64,000 nt of DNA from PALSA-612 sp035652235 (GTDB taxonomy: Bacteria; Actinomycetota; Thermoleophilia; Gaiellales; Gaiellaceae). The position numbers were made by a program, and so were the translations under genes. The number at the start of each line of letters is the position of its first letter. Position 1 is the first letter of the stretch. Under the pieces are notes generated by a model that searched no databases, had not been told where the DNA came from, and saw only the letters and a list, made by a program, of their open reading frames with translations. This document shows, one piece after another, positions 42,674 through 51,381 of the stretch. The DNA lies in the NCBI GenBank assembly GCA_035652235.1, contig DASREE010000059.1, positions 1 through 64,000 on the forward strand, given 5' to 3'.

Positions 42674-45057
42674 GCTACGTCGGCCAGGCGGTTCCGAGCT
42701 CGACGAACACCCGCCTCGTCGCCGGGCGGGGGCAGTTCGTCGACGATGTGCAGCTTCCCGGCATGACCTACGCGGCCATCCTGCGCAGCCCGCTCGCGCA
42801 CGCGCGCATCCGCTCGATCGACACCTCGCGCGCCGAGGCGCTGCCGGGCGTCCTCTGCGTCCTCACCGGCCGCGAGGTGCTCGAGGGGATGAACCCGATC
42901 CCGGAGACGTACGACACGGCGGCGGTCGGTGCGAAGGGCGTCAGGTGGTACGCCCTCTGCGTCGACCGCGCCCGCTACGTGGGCGAGGCGGTGGCCGCGG
43001 TCGTCGCCGAGGACACGTTCACGGCCTACGCGGCGCTCGACCTGATCGAGGTGGACTACGAGGAGCTGCCGGTCGTGGCCGATCCCGAGCAGGCGATGCA
43101 GCCCGGGGCGCCGCTCGTCGAGCCCGACTGGGGCGACAACATCATGGCCAGCAGGGACATCGTCCTCGGCGACCCGGACGCCGCCTTCGCCGAGGCCGAC
43201 GGCGTCGTCTCCGGCACCGTCCGCTCGGCCCGTATCACCGGGACGGCGATCGAGCCGCGCGGCTGTGTGGCCGCCTACGACCCCTACGACGACTCGCTCA
43301 CCTTCTGGGACTCGACGCAGAATCCGCACCCGCTGCGCAACTACCTGGCCGAGACGCTGGGCATGCCGGACACGTCGATCCGCGTCATCCAGCCGAACGT
43401 CGGCGGCGGCTTCGGCCTCAAGATCCCGACCTTCCAGGAGGAGCCGCTCGTCGCCTTCCTGGCGCGGAAGCTGAAGCGCCCGGTGAAGTGGATCGAGCAG
43501 CGGACGGAGAACTTCTGGACGGGCGGCCACGCCCGGGACACCCGCTTCCGCTACGAGGCGGCGTACAAGGCGGACGGTACCGTCACGGGGATCCGCCTGG
43601 AGGTGATCGCCGACGTGGGCGCGCCGAGCGCCCTGTGCGGCTGGGGCATGTCGTTCGTGACCTGGTACTGCCTGCCGTGCGTCTACAAGATCCCGAACTC
43701 GGAGACGCACCTGCGCTCGGTCGTGACGAACAAGTGCCCCTGGAACGCCTACCGCGGCTACGGGAAGGACGCGGCCTCCTTCCTGATGGACCGGATCATG
43801 GACCACATCGCCCGGGAGACGGGGATCGACCGAGCCGAGGTGCGGTTCAAGAACTTCATCCCGCCGGACGAGTTCCCGTTCCCGCAGGTGTCGGGCGCGA
43901 TGATCGACAGCGGCGACTACGCGAAGGCGCTGCGCACGGTGCTGGACATGATCGACTACGAGGGCTTCCCCGCCCGGCAGGAGGCGGCGCGCCGGGAGGG
44001 GCGCTACCTGGGCCTCGGCCTCGGCCAGGAGCTGATCCCGGAGGGCTGCTCGATGCCCGGCTCGCTCCTCCTGAACGGGTGCGACGGCACCGAGGTGCGG
44101 GTCAGCCCGACCGGCGAGGTGACCGTCCTCACCGGCGTCACGTCGCCCGGCAGCGGCAACGAGACGGGGATCGCGCAGATCGTCGCAGACGCGCTCGGGT
44201 GCCGGCTCGACCGCATCCGCGTCGTCCAGGGCGACACGGAGGCCTGCCCGTGGGGCTTCGGCAACTACAGCGCCCGCAGCGTGATCATCGGAGGCTCGGC
44301 GGCGCACCTCGCCGCGACGGACGTGAAGGAGAAGATGCTGCGGGTGGCGGCGAACATGCTCGAGGCCTCGCCGGACGACCTCGAGGCGGTGGACGGCCGC
44401 ATCTTCGTCCGCGGCACACCCGACCGCTCCGTCACGCACGACGAGGTCGCGCACGAGGTGTACCGCAACCCGCACGGCCCGAACATGGAGGGGATCGAGC
44501 CGGCGCTCGAGGCGCAGCGCCACTTCAAGATCGACAACGTCTACCACCAGCCGGAGACGCAGGGGCGCTTCAGCGCCTACCCGTCGTGGCCGAACGGCGT
44601 CGCCGCCTGCATCGTCGAGGTCGACCCCGAGACCGGCGTCGTCGACATCCTGCGCTACTGCATGGTGCACGACGCCGGGGTGATCGTGAACCCGCTGCTC
44701 GCGGAGGCGAACCTGCACGGCGGCGTCGCGCAGGGCCTCGGCGCGGCGCTGTACGAGCAGATCGCCTACGACGAGGACGCCCAGCCGCTGACGGCGACGT
44801 TCATGGACTACACGATCCCGACGGCGGTGGAGGTGCCGACGATCGAGCTCGCTCACCAGCAGACGCCGACCCCGTTCACGCCGCTCGGGACGAAGGGTGT
44901 CGGCGAGTCGGGCGTGGGCGCGCCGCTCGGCGCGCTGTGCAGCGCGATCGAGAACGCGCTGCCCGAGCTCGATCTGCGGCTGACCGAGCTGCCGCTGACC
45001 CCGAGCCGGGTGTGGACGGCGATCCAGCAGGCGCAGAAGGCGGTGGCGGCCGGATGA
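42670..45057 (+). CDS. Molybdenum-hydroxylase large subunit (xanthine dehydrogenase/CoxL family)
   Basis: 795 residues, molybdopterin-binding subunit of a three-subunit hydroxylase. GQFVDDVQLPGMTYAAILRSPLAHARI at the N-terminus, QPNVGGGFGLKI, KWIEQRTENFWTGGHARD, NAYRGYGKDAASFLMDR, and the catalytic Glu in GTKGVGESGVGAP. The CO-dehydrogenase signature AYRCSFR is absent (here AYRGYGK), so it is not a carbon monoxide dehydrogenase. Such enzymes hydroxylate carbon next to ring nitrogen, as in purines, nicotinate or quinolines. Coupling to hyuAB suggests hydroxylation to a lactam followed by ATP-dependent ring attack; that order is inference. Confidence 0.93.
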   Translation: MSYVGQAVPSSTNTRLVAGRGQFVDDVQLPGMTYAAILRSPLAHARIRSIDTSRAEALPGVLCVLTGREVLEGMNPIPETYDTAAVGAKGVRWYALCVDRARYVGEAVAAVVAEDTFTAYAALDLIEVDYEELPVVADPEQAMQPGAPLVEPDWGDNIMASRDIVLGDPDAAFAEADGVVSGTVRSARITGTAIEPRGCVAAYDPYDDSLTFWDSTQNPHPLRNYLAETLGMPDTSIRVIQPNVGGGFGLKIPTFQEEPLVAFLARKLKRPVKWIEQRTENFWTGGHARDTRFRYEAAYKADGTVTGIRLEVIADVGAPSALCGWGMSFVTWYCLPCVYKIPNSETHLRSVVTNKCPWNAYRGYGKDAASFLMDRIMDHIARETGIDRAEVRFKNFIPPDEFPFPQVSGAMIDSGDYAKALRTVLDMIDYEGFPARQEAARREGRYLGLGLGQELIPEGCSMPGSLLLNGCDGTEVRVSPTGEVTVLTGVTSPGSGNETGIAQIVADALGCRLDRIRVVQGDTEACPWGFGNYSARSVIIGGSAAHLAATDVKEKMLRVAANMLEASPDDLEAVDGRIFVRGTPDRSVTHDEVAHEVYRNPHGPNMEGIEPALEAQRHFKIDNVYHQPETQGRFSAYPSWPNGVAACIVEVDPETGVVDILRYCMVHDAGVIVNPLLAEANLHGGVAQGLGAALYEQIAYDEDAQPLTATFMDYTIPTAVEVPTIELAHQQTPTPFTPLGTKGVGESGVGAPLGALCSAIENALPELDLRLTELPLTPSRVWTAIQQAQKAVAAG

Positions 45058-45881
45058 TCTCGCAGGAGCTCGAGTTCCACGCCCCGGCCACGCTCGAGGA
45101 GGCGGTCGAGCTGCTCGGCCGCCGCGACGAGTGCAAGCTGCTCGCCGGGGGCATGAGCCTGGTGCCGGCGATGAACCTGGGCCTCGCACGGCCGGCGGCG
45201 GTCGTGTCGCTGAACCACGTCGCCGGGCTCGAGTACGTGCAGGAAGGCGACGAGGCGATCCGCATCGGCGCCATGACCCGCCATGCGCGCGTCGCCTCCG
45301 ACCCGGCGATCGGCCGCGCCTTCCCGCTCCTTGCCAGGGCCGCCTCGGTGATCGGCGACGTCCAGGTGCGCAATCGCGGCACGATCGGGGGCTCGGTCGC
45401 CCACGCCGACCCGGCGGCCGACTACCTGCCGGTGCTGCTCGCGCTCGGCGCCACCTTCCGGCTCGTCGGCCCCGCGGGCGAGCGGCGGGTGCCGGCGCGG
45501 GAGTTCTTCCGCGGCGTGATGGAGACGGCGCTCGCCGCCGACGAGATCCTCGCCGAGGTCGAGCTGCCGCGGCTGTCGGACGGGACGGGCTCCGCCTACC
45601 TGAGGCTGGCCCGGCTGGAGGGGAGCTTCCCCATCGCCAACGCGGCGGCGATCGTCGACGGCGGACAGGCGGTGGTGGCGGTCGGAGGCGCCACCGCGGC
45701 CCCGTTCCTCGTCGAGCTGGACGGAGGCGAGTCGTCCGAGGAGATCGAGGCGAAGGCGCGAGCGGGCGCCGAGGGAGCGTTCGCCGACCTGTCCGCCTCG
45801 GCCGAGTACCGCAGGGCGATGGCCGCCGTCTACGCGCGCCGTGCGTTCGAGGCCGCCGCGGCGGCGAGAGGAGGAAGCTGA
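45054..45881 (+). CDS. Molybdenum-hydroxylase FAD-binding subunit (CoxM type)
   Basis: 275 residues. Two FAD motifs intact: LLAGGMSLVPAMNLGLARP near residue 30 and VRNRGTIGGSVAHADPAADY near 100. It passes electrons from the iron-sulfur subunit to FAD. ATGA overlap with the large subunit. It is the functional counterpart of the decayed CoxM at 27821-28432. Confidence 0.93.
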   Translation: MISQELEFHAPATLEEAVELLGRRDECKLLAGGMSLVPAMNLGLARPAAVVSLNHVAGLEYVQEGDEAIRIGAMTRHARVASDPAIGRAFPLLARAASVIGDVQVRNRGTIGGSVAHADPAADYLPVLLALGATFRLVGPAGERRVPAREFFRGVMETALAADEILAEVELPRLSDGTGSAYLRLARLEGSFPIANAAAIVDGGQAVVAVGGATAAPFLVELDGGESSEEIEAKARAGAEGAFADLSASAEYRRAMAAVYARRAFEAAAAARGGS

Positions 45882-45882
45882 C

Positions 45883-46374
45883 ATGCGCATGCCCCTGACG
45901 CTCACCGTCAACGGGACGAGGCACTCGCTGCAGATCGACACCCGCCAGACGCTCGTCGGCCTGCTCCGCGAGCAGCTGCGGCTGACCGGAACGCACGTCG
46001 GCTGCTCGACCGGGAACTGCGGGGCATGCACCGTCCTGCTCGACGGCGAGACGGTCAAGTCGTGCTCGATCCTCGCCGCGGACGTCGAGGGCTCGGAGGT
46101 GGCCACGATCGAGTCGCTCTCCTCGGGCGCCGACGACCTGCACCCGATCCAGCGGGCGTTCGTCTCCAGGCAGGGCCTCCAGTGCGGCTTCTGCACCCCG
46201 GGCATGGTCCTGTCGGCGCTCCACCTGCTCGAGCGGAACCCCGACCCGAGCGAGGACGAGGTGCGCCACGCGCTCGCCGGCAACCTCTGCCGCTGCACGG
46301 GCTACCAGCTCGTCGTCACGTCCGTTCTCGAGGCCGCGAGGCTGATGCGCGAGGGCGCGCCGGCCGCCGCGTAG
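45883..46374 (+). CDS. Molybdenum-hydroxylase iron-sulfur subunit (CoxS type)
   Basis: 163 residues. Plant-type [2Fe-2S] motif CSTGNCGACTVLLDG and second cluster CGFCTPGMV plus CRCTGYQ, all Cys ligands present. Ribosome site AGAGGAGGAA within the end of coxM. It completes the L-M-S trio (order L, M, S). Start ATG 45883; a second in-frame ATG at 45889 is possible. Confidence 0.95.
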   Translation: MRMPLTLTVNGTRHSLQIDTRQTLVGLLREQLRLTGTHVGCSTGNCGACTVLLDGETVKSCSILAADVEGSEVATIESLSSGADDLHPIQRAFVSRQGLQCGFCTPGMVLSALHLLERNPDPSEDEVRHALAGNLCRCTGYQLVVTSVLEAARLMREGAPAAA

Positions 46375-46383
46375 GAGGAAGCA

Positions 46384-47391
46384 ATGAAGATCAGCGCCCA
46401 GTTCATGCCGGGAGACCTGCCCGTCTTCCTCGACTCGGTTCGCAAGGCCGAGGAGGCGGGCTACGCGCGCGCCTACCTCGTCGAGGGCCAGCTCCTGTGG
46501 CGCGACGTGTACGTGTACATGACCCACGGGCTGGCCGCGACCGAGCGGATCGTGTTCGGCACGGCCGTGACCAATCCGCGGACGAGGCACTACAGCGTCA
46601 TCGCGAGCGCGCACGCGACGCTCGCCGAGCTCCACCCGGGGCGCGTCGTGCTCGGCATGGGCCGCGGCGACAACGCCGTGCGCACGCTCGGCCTGAAGCA
46701 GGTGTCCACCAGCCAGCTGCGCGAGGTCGCGCCCAAGCTCAGGGAGCTGATGGCCGGCCGCGCCGTCGACTGCGACGGCACGGACATCCGCATCCAGTGG
46801 GCGAGCGAGGCGATCGGCAAGGTGCCCGTGATGCTGTCCGCCTCGGGCCCGCGCACCCTGCGCATGGCGGGCGCCGTCGCCGACATCGTCATGCTCCAGG
46901 TCGGGGTCAACCCGGAGGCGGTCAAGTGGGCGGTCGACATCGTCAAGGCGGGTGCCGAGGAGGCCGGCCGCGATCCCGGCGACGTCGAGACCACCCTGTA
47001 CACGGCCATGTGGGTGTCGGACGACCTGGACGAGGCGCGCAGCCAGACGCGCTGGGCGGCCGCATGCGCGGCCAACCACGTCGCCGACGTGATGCGAAAC
47101 GTCCCCGACCACGGTATGCCGGAGGCGCTCACCCGACTCGCTGCGCTGCGCGGCGACCACTACGACTACGCGAGCCACCTCGACCCGTCCGTCGAGCGGT
47201 CGGAGTACCCGGACGAGGTGATCGACGACTTCGCGTTCAACGGCCCGCCCGAGCGGATCGTCGACATGCTCCGTGCGCTCGCCGCCGTCGGTCTGGACGA
47301 GGTCGCGCCGTGCTACCTGAACGGCCGGCTCGACGAGATGGACGTCGTCGGGCGCGAGATCATCCCGGCGGTGTCGGCGCTCGCGGCGTGA
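46384..47391 (+). CDS. Luciferase-like (LLM class) oxidoreductase, F420 type
   Basis: 335 residues. KISAQFMPGDLPVFLDSVRKAEEAGYARAYLVEGQ, RIVFGTAVTNPRTRHYSVIASAHATLAELHPGRVVLGMGRGD, and VPVMLSASGPRTLRMAGAVADIVMLQVG are typical of the methylenetetrahydromethanopterin-reductase-like branch that uses F420. TAGGAGGAAGCAATG links it to coxS (9-nt gap). A second LLM enzyme is at 28429; the two are not close copies. Confidence 0.9.
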   Translation: MKISAQFMPGDLPVFLDSVRKAEEAGYARAYLVEGQLLWRDVYVYMTHGLAATERIVFGTAVTNPRTRHYSVIASAHATLAELHPGRVVLGMGRGDNAVRTLGLKQVSTSQLREVAPKLRELMAGRAVDCDGTDIRIQWASEAIGKVPVMLSASGPRTLRMAGAVADIVMLQVGVNPEAVKWAVDIVKAGAEEAGRDPGDVETTLYTAMWVSDDLDEARSQTRWAAACAANHVADVMRNVPDHGMPEALTRLAALRGDHYDYASHLDPSVERSEYPDEVIDDFAFNGPPERIVDMLRALAAVGLDEVAPCYLNGRLDEMDVVGREIIPAVSALAA

Positions 47392-47419
47392 GGCGCGCCC
47401 GGCGGAGGGAGGCGACGAG

Positions 47420-47839
47420 GTGAGGAGGCTGGCGATGGCGGGTTGGGTAGTCCCGACGCTCTTCTACATCGTGTTCCTCGGGGCATCGGGCGTGACGACG
47501 AAGCTCGCGCTGCGCACGATCACCTGGGAGCAGATGGTGCTGTGGGTGCCGATCGTGTACGTGGGCGTGTCCGTCGTCCTGCTCGCGACCGGGACGCGCT
47601 TCCCGCTCGGGGCGGGCGGCGGCTGGGCGGCGCTGACGGCCGTCTGCGTGGCCGCGGCGCTCGTCCTCTTCTTCATTGCGCTCACGCACGGCGAGGCGGC
47701 CACCGTCGTCCCGGTCAGCTCCGTCTACCCGCTCGTCACGCTGGCCGGCGCGGCGCTGTTCTTGTCCGAGCAGGTGACGGTCGTCCGTGGGCTCGGCACC
47801 GCGCTCGTCGTCGCCGGCGTCGTGCTCCTGGCGCGGTAG
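47420..47839 (+). CDS. Half-size EamA/DMT-family transporter
   Basis: 139 residues with four to five hydrophobic segments (VVPTLFYIVFLGASGVTTK, MVLWVPIVYVGVSVVLLA, AALTAVCVAAALVLFFIAL, VVPVSSVYPLVTLAGAALF, TALVVAGVVLLA). It corresponds to one EamA repeat of about 140 residues, so it should act as a dimer. The LTHGEAATVVPVSSVYPLVT stretch is the EamA signature. GTG start with GGAGG ahead. In the operon after the molybdenum hydroxylase and LLM enzyme it could move substrate or product across the membrane. Confidence 0.85.
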   Translation: MRRLAMAGWVVPTLFYIVFLGASGVTTKLALRTITWEQMVLWVPIVYVGVSVVLLATGTRFPLGAGGGWAALTAVCVAAALVLFFIALTHGEAATVVPVSSVYPLVTLAGAALFLSEQVTVVRGLGTALVVAGVVLLAR

Positions 47840-47848
47840 AGTCGGCGC

Positions 47849-48622
47849 GTGTTCTCGCTCGAGGGACGCGTCGCCGTCGTGACCGGGTCTGCCTCGGGGA
47901 TCGGCGCCGCGACCGCGCGCGTGTTCGCGCAGGCGGGGGCCGACGTCGTCTGCGGCTGGTTTCCGGGCGATCCGCACGACGTCGGGCCGACCGCGGCCGC
48001 CGTCGAGGCGGCCGGCCGCCGCGCGCTCGTCGCCGAGGTGGACGTGTCGGACACGGGCTCCGTCGAGCGGATGGTCGCCGCCGCGGTCGGTGAGCTCGGG
48101 CGGCTCGACGTCGTGGTCGCGAACGCGGCGATCGCGCGCGACGTGCCCGCGGCCGAGCTCGACGACGAGCGCTGGGAGGCCCTGCTGCAGGTCGACCTGA
48201 CCGGTGTCTTCCGCTGCTTCCGGGCGGCGGTGCCGCACATGCTCGAGGCGGGCTTCGGGCGCCTGCTCGCGACGAGCTCGATCGCCGGCGCCTTCCAGGG
48301 CTGGGCGCGGCACGCCCACTACACGGCGGCGAAGGGCGGGATCGTCGGCCTCGTCCGCTCGCTCGCCGTCGAGCTCGGACCGCACGGGATCACGGCGAAC
48401 GCGGTCGCTCCCGGCGTGATCGAGACGCCGCAGAGCCTCGACGCGGTCAACTCGCTCGGCCCCGAGGGGGTGGCCGAGTTCGCCGCGCGCGTCCCCGTGG
48501 GCCGCAACGGACAGCCGGAGGACATCGCCCACGCCTTCCTCTTCCTGGCGAGCGAGGAGGCGTCCTTCCTCACCGGTCAGGTGCTGCTCGTGGACGGCGG
48601 CGTCTCGCTGTCGCTGACGTAG
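47849..48622 (+). CDS. SDR-family oxidoreductase
   Basis: 257 residues, GTG 47849. TGSASGIGAAT near 12, Ser in ATSSIAGAFQGWARH, HYTAAK (Tyr-x3-Lys), and GQVLLVDGGVSLSLT. Classical FabG-like dehydrogenase. Ten nt after the EamA gene, same direction; probably the last gene of the hyuAB-molybdenum hydroxylase operon. Substrate unknown. Confidence 0.9.
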   Translation: MFSLEGRVAVVTGSASGIGAATARVFAQAGADVVCGWFPGDPHDVGPTAAAVEAAGRRALVAEVDVSDTGSVERMVAAAVGELGRLDVVVANAAIARDVPAAELDDERWEALLQVDLTGVFRCFRAAVPHMLEAGFGRLLATSSIAGAFQGWARHAHYTAAKGGIVGLVRSLAVELGPHGITANAVAPGVIETPQSLDAVNSLGPEGVAEFAARVPVGRNGQPEDIAHAFLFLASEEASFLTGQVLLVDGGVSLSLT

Positions 48623-48633
48623 AGTCCGGCACG

Positions 48634-49527
48634 ATGCGCTCGCGGGCGGCAATCGTCGCCGTCGTCTTGGCGCTCGCGGCCGGTGCCGCGGCGGACGGGT
48701 CAGCGACGCGCTCCGCGCCGGCCCCGCCCTGCGGGATCGCACGGCGGGCGCCGCACGTGTACCGGCACGTGCTCCTGCTCGTCCTCGAGAACCACGCCTT
48801 CACCGAGGTCGCCGGCTCGTCTCCGTACCTGACCGGGCTCGCGCGCAGCTGCGGCCTCGCCGACCGGTACTTCGCGGTTGCGCATCCCAGCCTCCCCAAC
48901 TACCTCGCCCTCACCTCGGGAAGCACGGACGGGATCTCGAGCGACTGCACCGCGTGCTCCGTCTCCGCAAGGTCGCTCTTCGAGCAGGTCGGCGCCGGGT
49001 GGCGCTCCTACCTCGAGTCGCTGCCCTCGCGCGGCTACACGGGCGCGTCCTCCGGCGACTACGCGAAGAGGCACAACCCGGCCGCCTACTACGCGCGGAT
49101 CGCCGCCCGCTACGCGACGAACGCCGTCCCCCTGGAAAGCCGGACAGCCGGATTGCTGCACGACCTCGCCCGCGACCGGCTGCCGCGCTTCGCGCTGATC
49201 GTGCCGAACCTCTGCCACGACGAGCACGACTGCTCGGTCGCGACCGGCGACGCCTGGCTTCGTCGCTACGTCCCGCGGATCCTCCGCTCGCGTGCCTACC
49301 GGGCCGGCGGGACCGCGCTCTTCGTCACCTACGACGAGGGCACAGGCGCGGACAACCGAGTCTACACCGTCGTCGCGAGCGCGACGACGAGGCCGGGCAC
49401 CGTCGTCTCGACGCGCTTCGACCACTACTCGCTGCTGCGGACGATCGAGAGCCTGCTCGGCCTTCCCTGCCTCGCGCACGCCTGCGGCTCCGGGACCGCG
49501 TCGATGCGCGCCGGGTTCGGCCTGTAG
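48634..49527 (+). CDS. Secreted phosphoesterase-family protein (acid phosphatase/phospholipase C-like)
   Basis: 297 residues. A signal peptide (RAAIVAVVLALAAGAAADGS) precedes a phosphoesterase domain: VLLLVLENHAFTEV (metal-binding Glu-Asn), YFAVAHPSLPNYLALTSGSTDG, FALIVPNLCHDEHDC, and LFVTYDEGTGADN. Eight or so cysteines in the mature part fit an exported protein with disulfides. Related to AcpA/phospholipase C enzymes that cleave phosphate esters outside the cell. It is 11 nt after the SDR and not functionally related to it; it converges on the next gene with a 4-nt gap. Confidence 0.88.
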   Translation: MRSRAAIVAVVLALAAGAAADGSATRSAPAPPCGIARRAPHVYRHVLLLVLENHAFTEVAGSSPYLTGLARSCGLADRYFAVAHPSLPNYLALTSGSTDGISSDCTACSVSARSLFEQVGAGWRSYLESLPSRGYTGASSGDYAKRHNPAAYYARIAARYATNAVPLESRTAGLLHDLARDRLPRFALIVPNLCHDEHDCSVATGDAWLRRYVPRILRSRAYRAGGTALFVTYDEGTGADNRVYTVVASATTRPGTVVSTRFDHYSLLRTIESLLGLPCLAHACGSGTASMRAGFGL

Positions 49528-49531
49528 CCGG

Positions 49532-50257
49532 TCAGCGGATCGAGTAGCCGCCGTCGACGACGAGCGCCGTGCCGAGCGTCGACGTCGCGCCGGGGGAGGC
49601 GAGGTAGGCGATCGCGTCGGCGATCTCCTCGGGCTCGATCAGCCGGCCGTGCAGCTGCGCGTGCTCGTACGCGACCCGGTCGCCGTCCGGGTCGCCACTC
49701 GACTCGAAGTACGACTCGAGGAGCGGCGTCGCCGTCGGGCCGGGGCAGACGCAGTTCACCCGGATCCCCTCCGGCCCGTGGTCGATCGCCATCGCCCGCG
49801 TGAGCATGATCGCCGCGCCCTTCGAGGCGCAGTAGGCGGCGGCGCCCGCGGCGCCGACGATGCCGAGCTGCGAGGCGACGACCACGATCGCTCCCCCGCC
49901 CGCCCGGCGCAGGTGCGGGATCGCCGCACGCGCCGTGAGGTAGACACCTCGCACGTTCACCGCGAACACCTGCTCCCACTCGGCCGGAGTGGTGTCGACC
50001 ACGCTGCCCCGGCCGGCCACGCCCGCGCACGCGACGAGCACGTCGAGCCCGCCGAGCGCGGCGGCCGCCTCGTCGATCCCGCGCTGCGCCTCCTCCTCCG
50101 AGCCGACGTCGGCGGCGACGCGCACGTCGGCGTCGACGGCTTCGAGCCGAGGCCTAGCGAGGTCGAGCGCCGCCACGCGGGCCCCGTCTCGCCGCAGGCG
50201 CGCGACGGTCGCAGCCCCGATACCGGACGCGCCGCCCGTCACCACCGCCCTCGTCAT
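49532..50257 (-). CDS. SDR-family oxidoreductase
   Basis: 241 residues from ATG 50257. TGGASGIGAATVARL near residue 8, VVVASQLGIVG with the catalytic Ser, AYCASKGAAI (Tyr-x3-Lys), LGTALVVDGGYSIR at the end. The Asp after beta-2 (LDLARP) favours NAD. It stands alone between a convergent phosphoesterase and the minus-strand bicupin, 174 nt away. Confidence 0.9.
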   Translation of the reverse strand: MTRAVVTGGASGIGAATVARLRRDGARVAALDLARPRLEAVDADVRVAADVGSEEEAQRGIDEAAAALGGLDVLVACAGVAGRGSVVDTTPAEWEQVFAVNVRGVYLTARAAIPHLRRAGGGAIVVVASQLGIVGAAGAAAYCASKGAAIMLTRAMAIDHGPEGIRVNCVCPGPTATPLLESYFESSGDPDGDRVAYEHAQLHGRLIEPEEIADAIAYLASPGATSTLGTALVVDGGYSIR

Positions 50258-50431
50258 CGTCCGACCACGGCGCGATCCTGCCACGGCGTTACTTGGCTGT
50301 GCTCGAGCAGCTTCGCCGCCGCAAGGTCGCGTGCAGCGGGCTCCAGGCATCGTCGGCTCTCGCTCCTTCCCGTGCGCGGACGCTGACACGAGGCCGGCGC
50401 AGAGGCGTCGCGTCCGTCCCGCGGGAGGCCG

Positions 50432-51346
50432 TCAGCCGGAGGTCCGCGCCGCGGCGGCCGCCTGGAGCGTCTCCGCCAGGTAGTCCCAGTCGCGGTTGAA
50501 GCGGTACGAGTGGCGCTCGGGCGGCTGCGGGGCGGAGGTCTCGAGCCAGCGGACCTTCTGCCCGCGCGTCTCGTAGAAGGCGTGCACGCAGCCGACGCCG
50601 GTCCAGAAGGCGTCGCCCGGCCGCAGCGTGTGCCGCTCGTCGTCGGCGACCACGTCGACCTCGCCCTCGAGCACGTAGTAGGCCTCCTCGAAGGGATGGT
50701 CGTGCGGGTGCGCCACGGCTCCCGGCTGGTAGCTGACCATGAACATCGTCGACAGCTGCGCGTCGAGCCGCTGGTCGACGAGCATCTTCACGGTGATGCC
50801 GCTGTAGGCGAGCGCCGCCGTCGCCATGCTCGCGGACACGGTCGGGCTGGTGACGGCGGCACCCTTCTTCAGCTCGTCGACGTCCATGTCCTCGTCGCGG
50901 AGGAAGAAGAGGTGGCGGTTGCGCGGGTCGCGCAGGTCGAGCTCCGCCGGCTCTCCATCCGGGGTTGGGCCCAGCCAGAACGTGTCCGCCGGCTGCGAGG
51001 CCCCACGGGGCTGCGGCGAGCACATGTCGATCCAGCTGCTCCCTGCCTCCGTGGCGTCGCGCCAGGCGTGCGCGACCCCGGGTGGGACGACGCCGCAGGC
51101 GCCCGGCGCCAGCCGGACGCCGTGCCCTTGCAGGTACAGGACCGGGTTCCCCTCGAGCACGTAGAAGCTCTCCTCGTAGGAGTGGACGTGCTCGTCGACG
51201 CGGCCGTCGCGCAGCGTCGACAGTCCGAGCCCCATGTGCACCGAGCCGCAGGCGCGGCCGACGAGCGCGGCGCGGGCGAACCCGTCCGCGCGGCCCTCGA
51301 GGGACGGCTCCGGGTCGATGGCGTCGCGGCGAAGGAGGGCGTACAC
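50432..51346 (-). CDS. Bicupin protein
   Basis: 304 residues with two cupin domains. Domain 1 (about 50-100): DEHVHSYEESFYVLEGNPVLYL and PPGVAHAW. Domain 2 (about 200-260): HPHDHPFEEAYYVLEGEVDVVADDE and GVGCVHAF. Each has the His-x-His...Glu...His set of metal ligands. The arrangement resembles ureidoglycine aminohydrolase or quercetinase-like bicupins. A ureidoglycine or amide-hydrolysis role would fit the catabolic setting, but this is not proven. GTG start appears leaderless with a palindromic operator over its -10. Confidence 0.85.
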   Translation of the reverse strand: MYALLRRDAIDPEPSLEGRADGFARAALVGRACGSVHMGLGLSTLRDGRVDEHVHSYEESFYVLEGNPVLYLQGHGVRLAPGACGVVPPGVAHAWRDATEAGSSWIDMCSPQPRGASQPADTFWLGPTPDGEPAELDLRDPRNRHLFFLRDEDMDVDELKKGAAVTSPTVSASMATAALAYSGITVKMLVDQRLDAQLSTMFMVSYQPGAVAHPHDHPFEEAYYVLEGEVDVVADDERHTLRPGDAFWTGVGCVHAFYETRGQKVRWLETSAPQPPERHSYRFNRDWDYLAETLQAAAAARTSG

Positions 51347-51351
51347 GGGTT

Positions 51352-51368
51352 GTGCAGTGTAACTGCAC
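51352..51368. promoter_or_regulatory. Operator palindrome over the bicupin -10 box
   Basis: GTGCAGTGTAACTGCAC has perfect 7-bp arms (51352-51358 and 51362-51368) and a 3-nt centre. On the minus strand it contains TACACT (51361-51356), a good -10 hexamer, placing transcription at or next to the GTG start at 51346. A dimeric repressor bound here would block polymerase directly. Confidence 0.6.
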
Positions 51369-51381
51369 TAGGTGGAGGCTG

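Noticed and set aside
42670..46374. Aerobic carbon monoxide dehydrogenase
   Set aside because: Subunit layout matches, but the large subunit has AYRGYGK in the active-site loop instead of AYRCSFR, so it belongs to the wider xanthine dehydrogenase-like group.
42571..47178. A minus-strand open frame of more than 1500 codons opposite hyuB and the molybdenum hydroxylase genes
   Set aside because: It is Arg/Ala/Val/Asp-rich with no family motif, and mirrors the codon bias of the real plus-strand genes; long antisense frames are expected at this GC content.
50281..50431. A small gene in the gap between the SDR at 49532 and the bicupin
   Set aside because: Short frames here are Arg/Ser-rich, lack ribosome sites and match no family.
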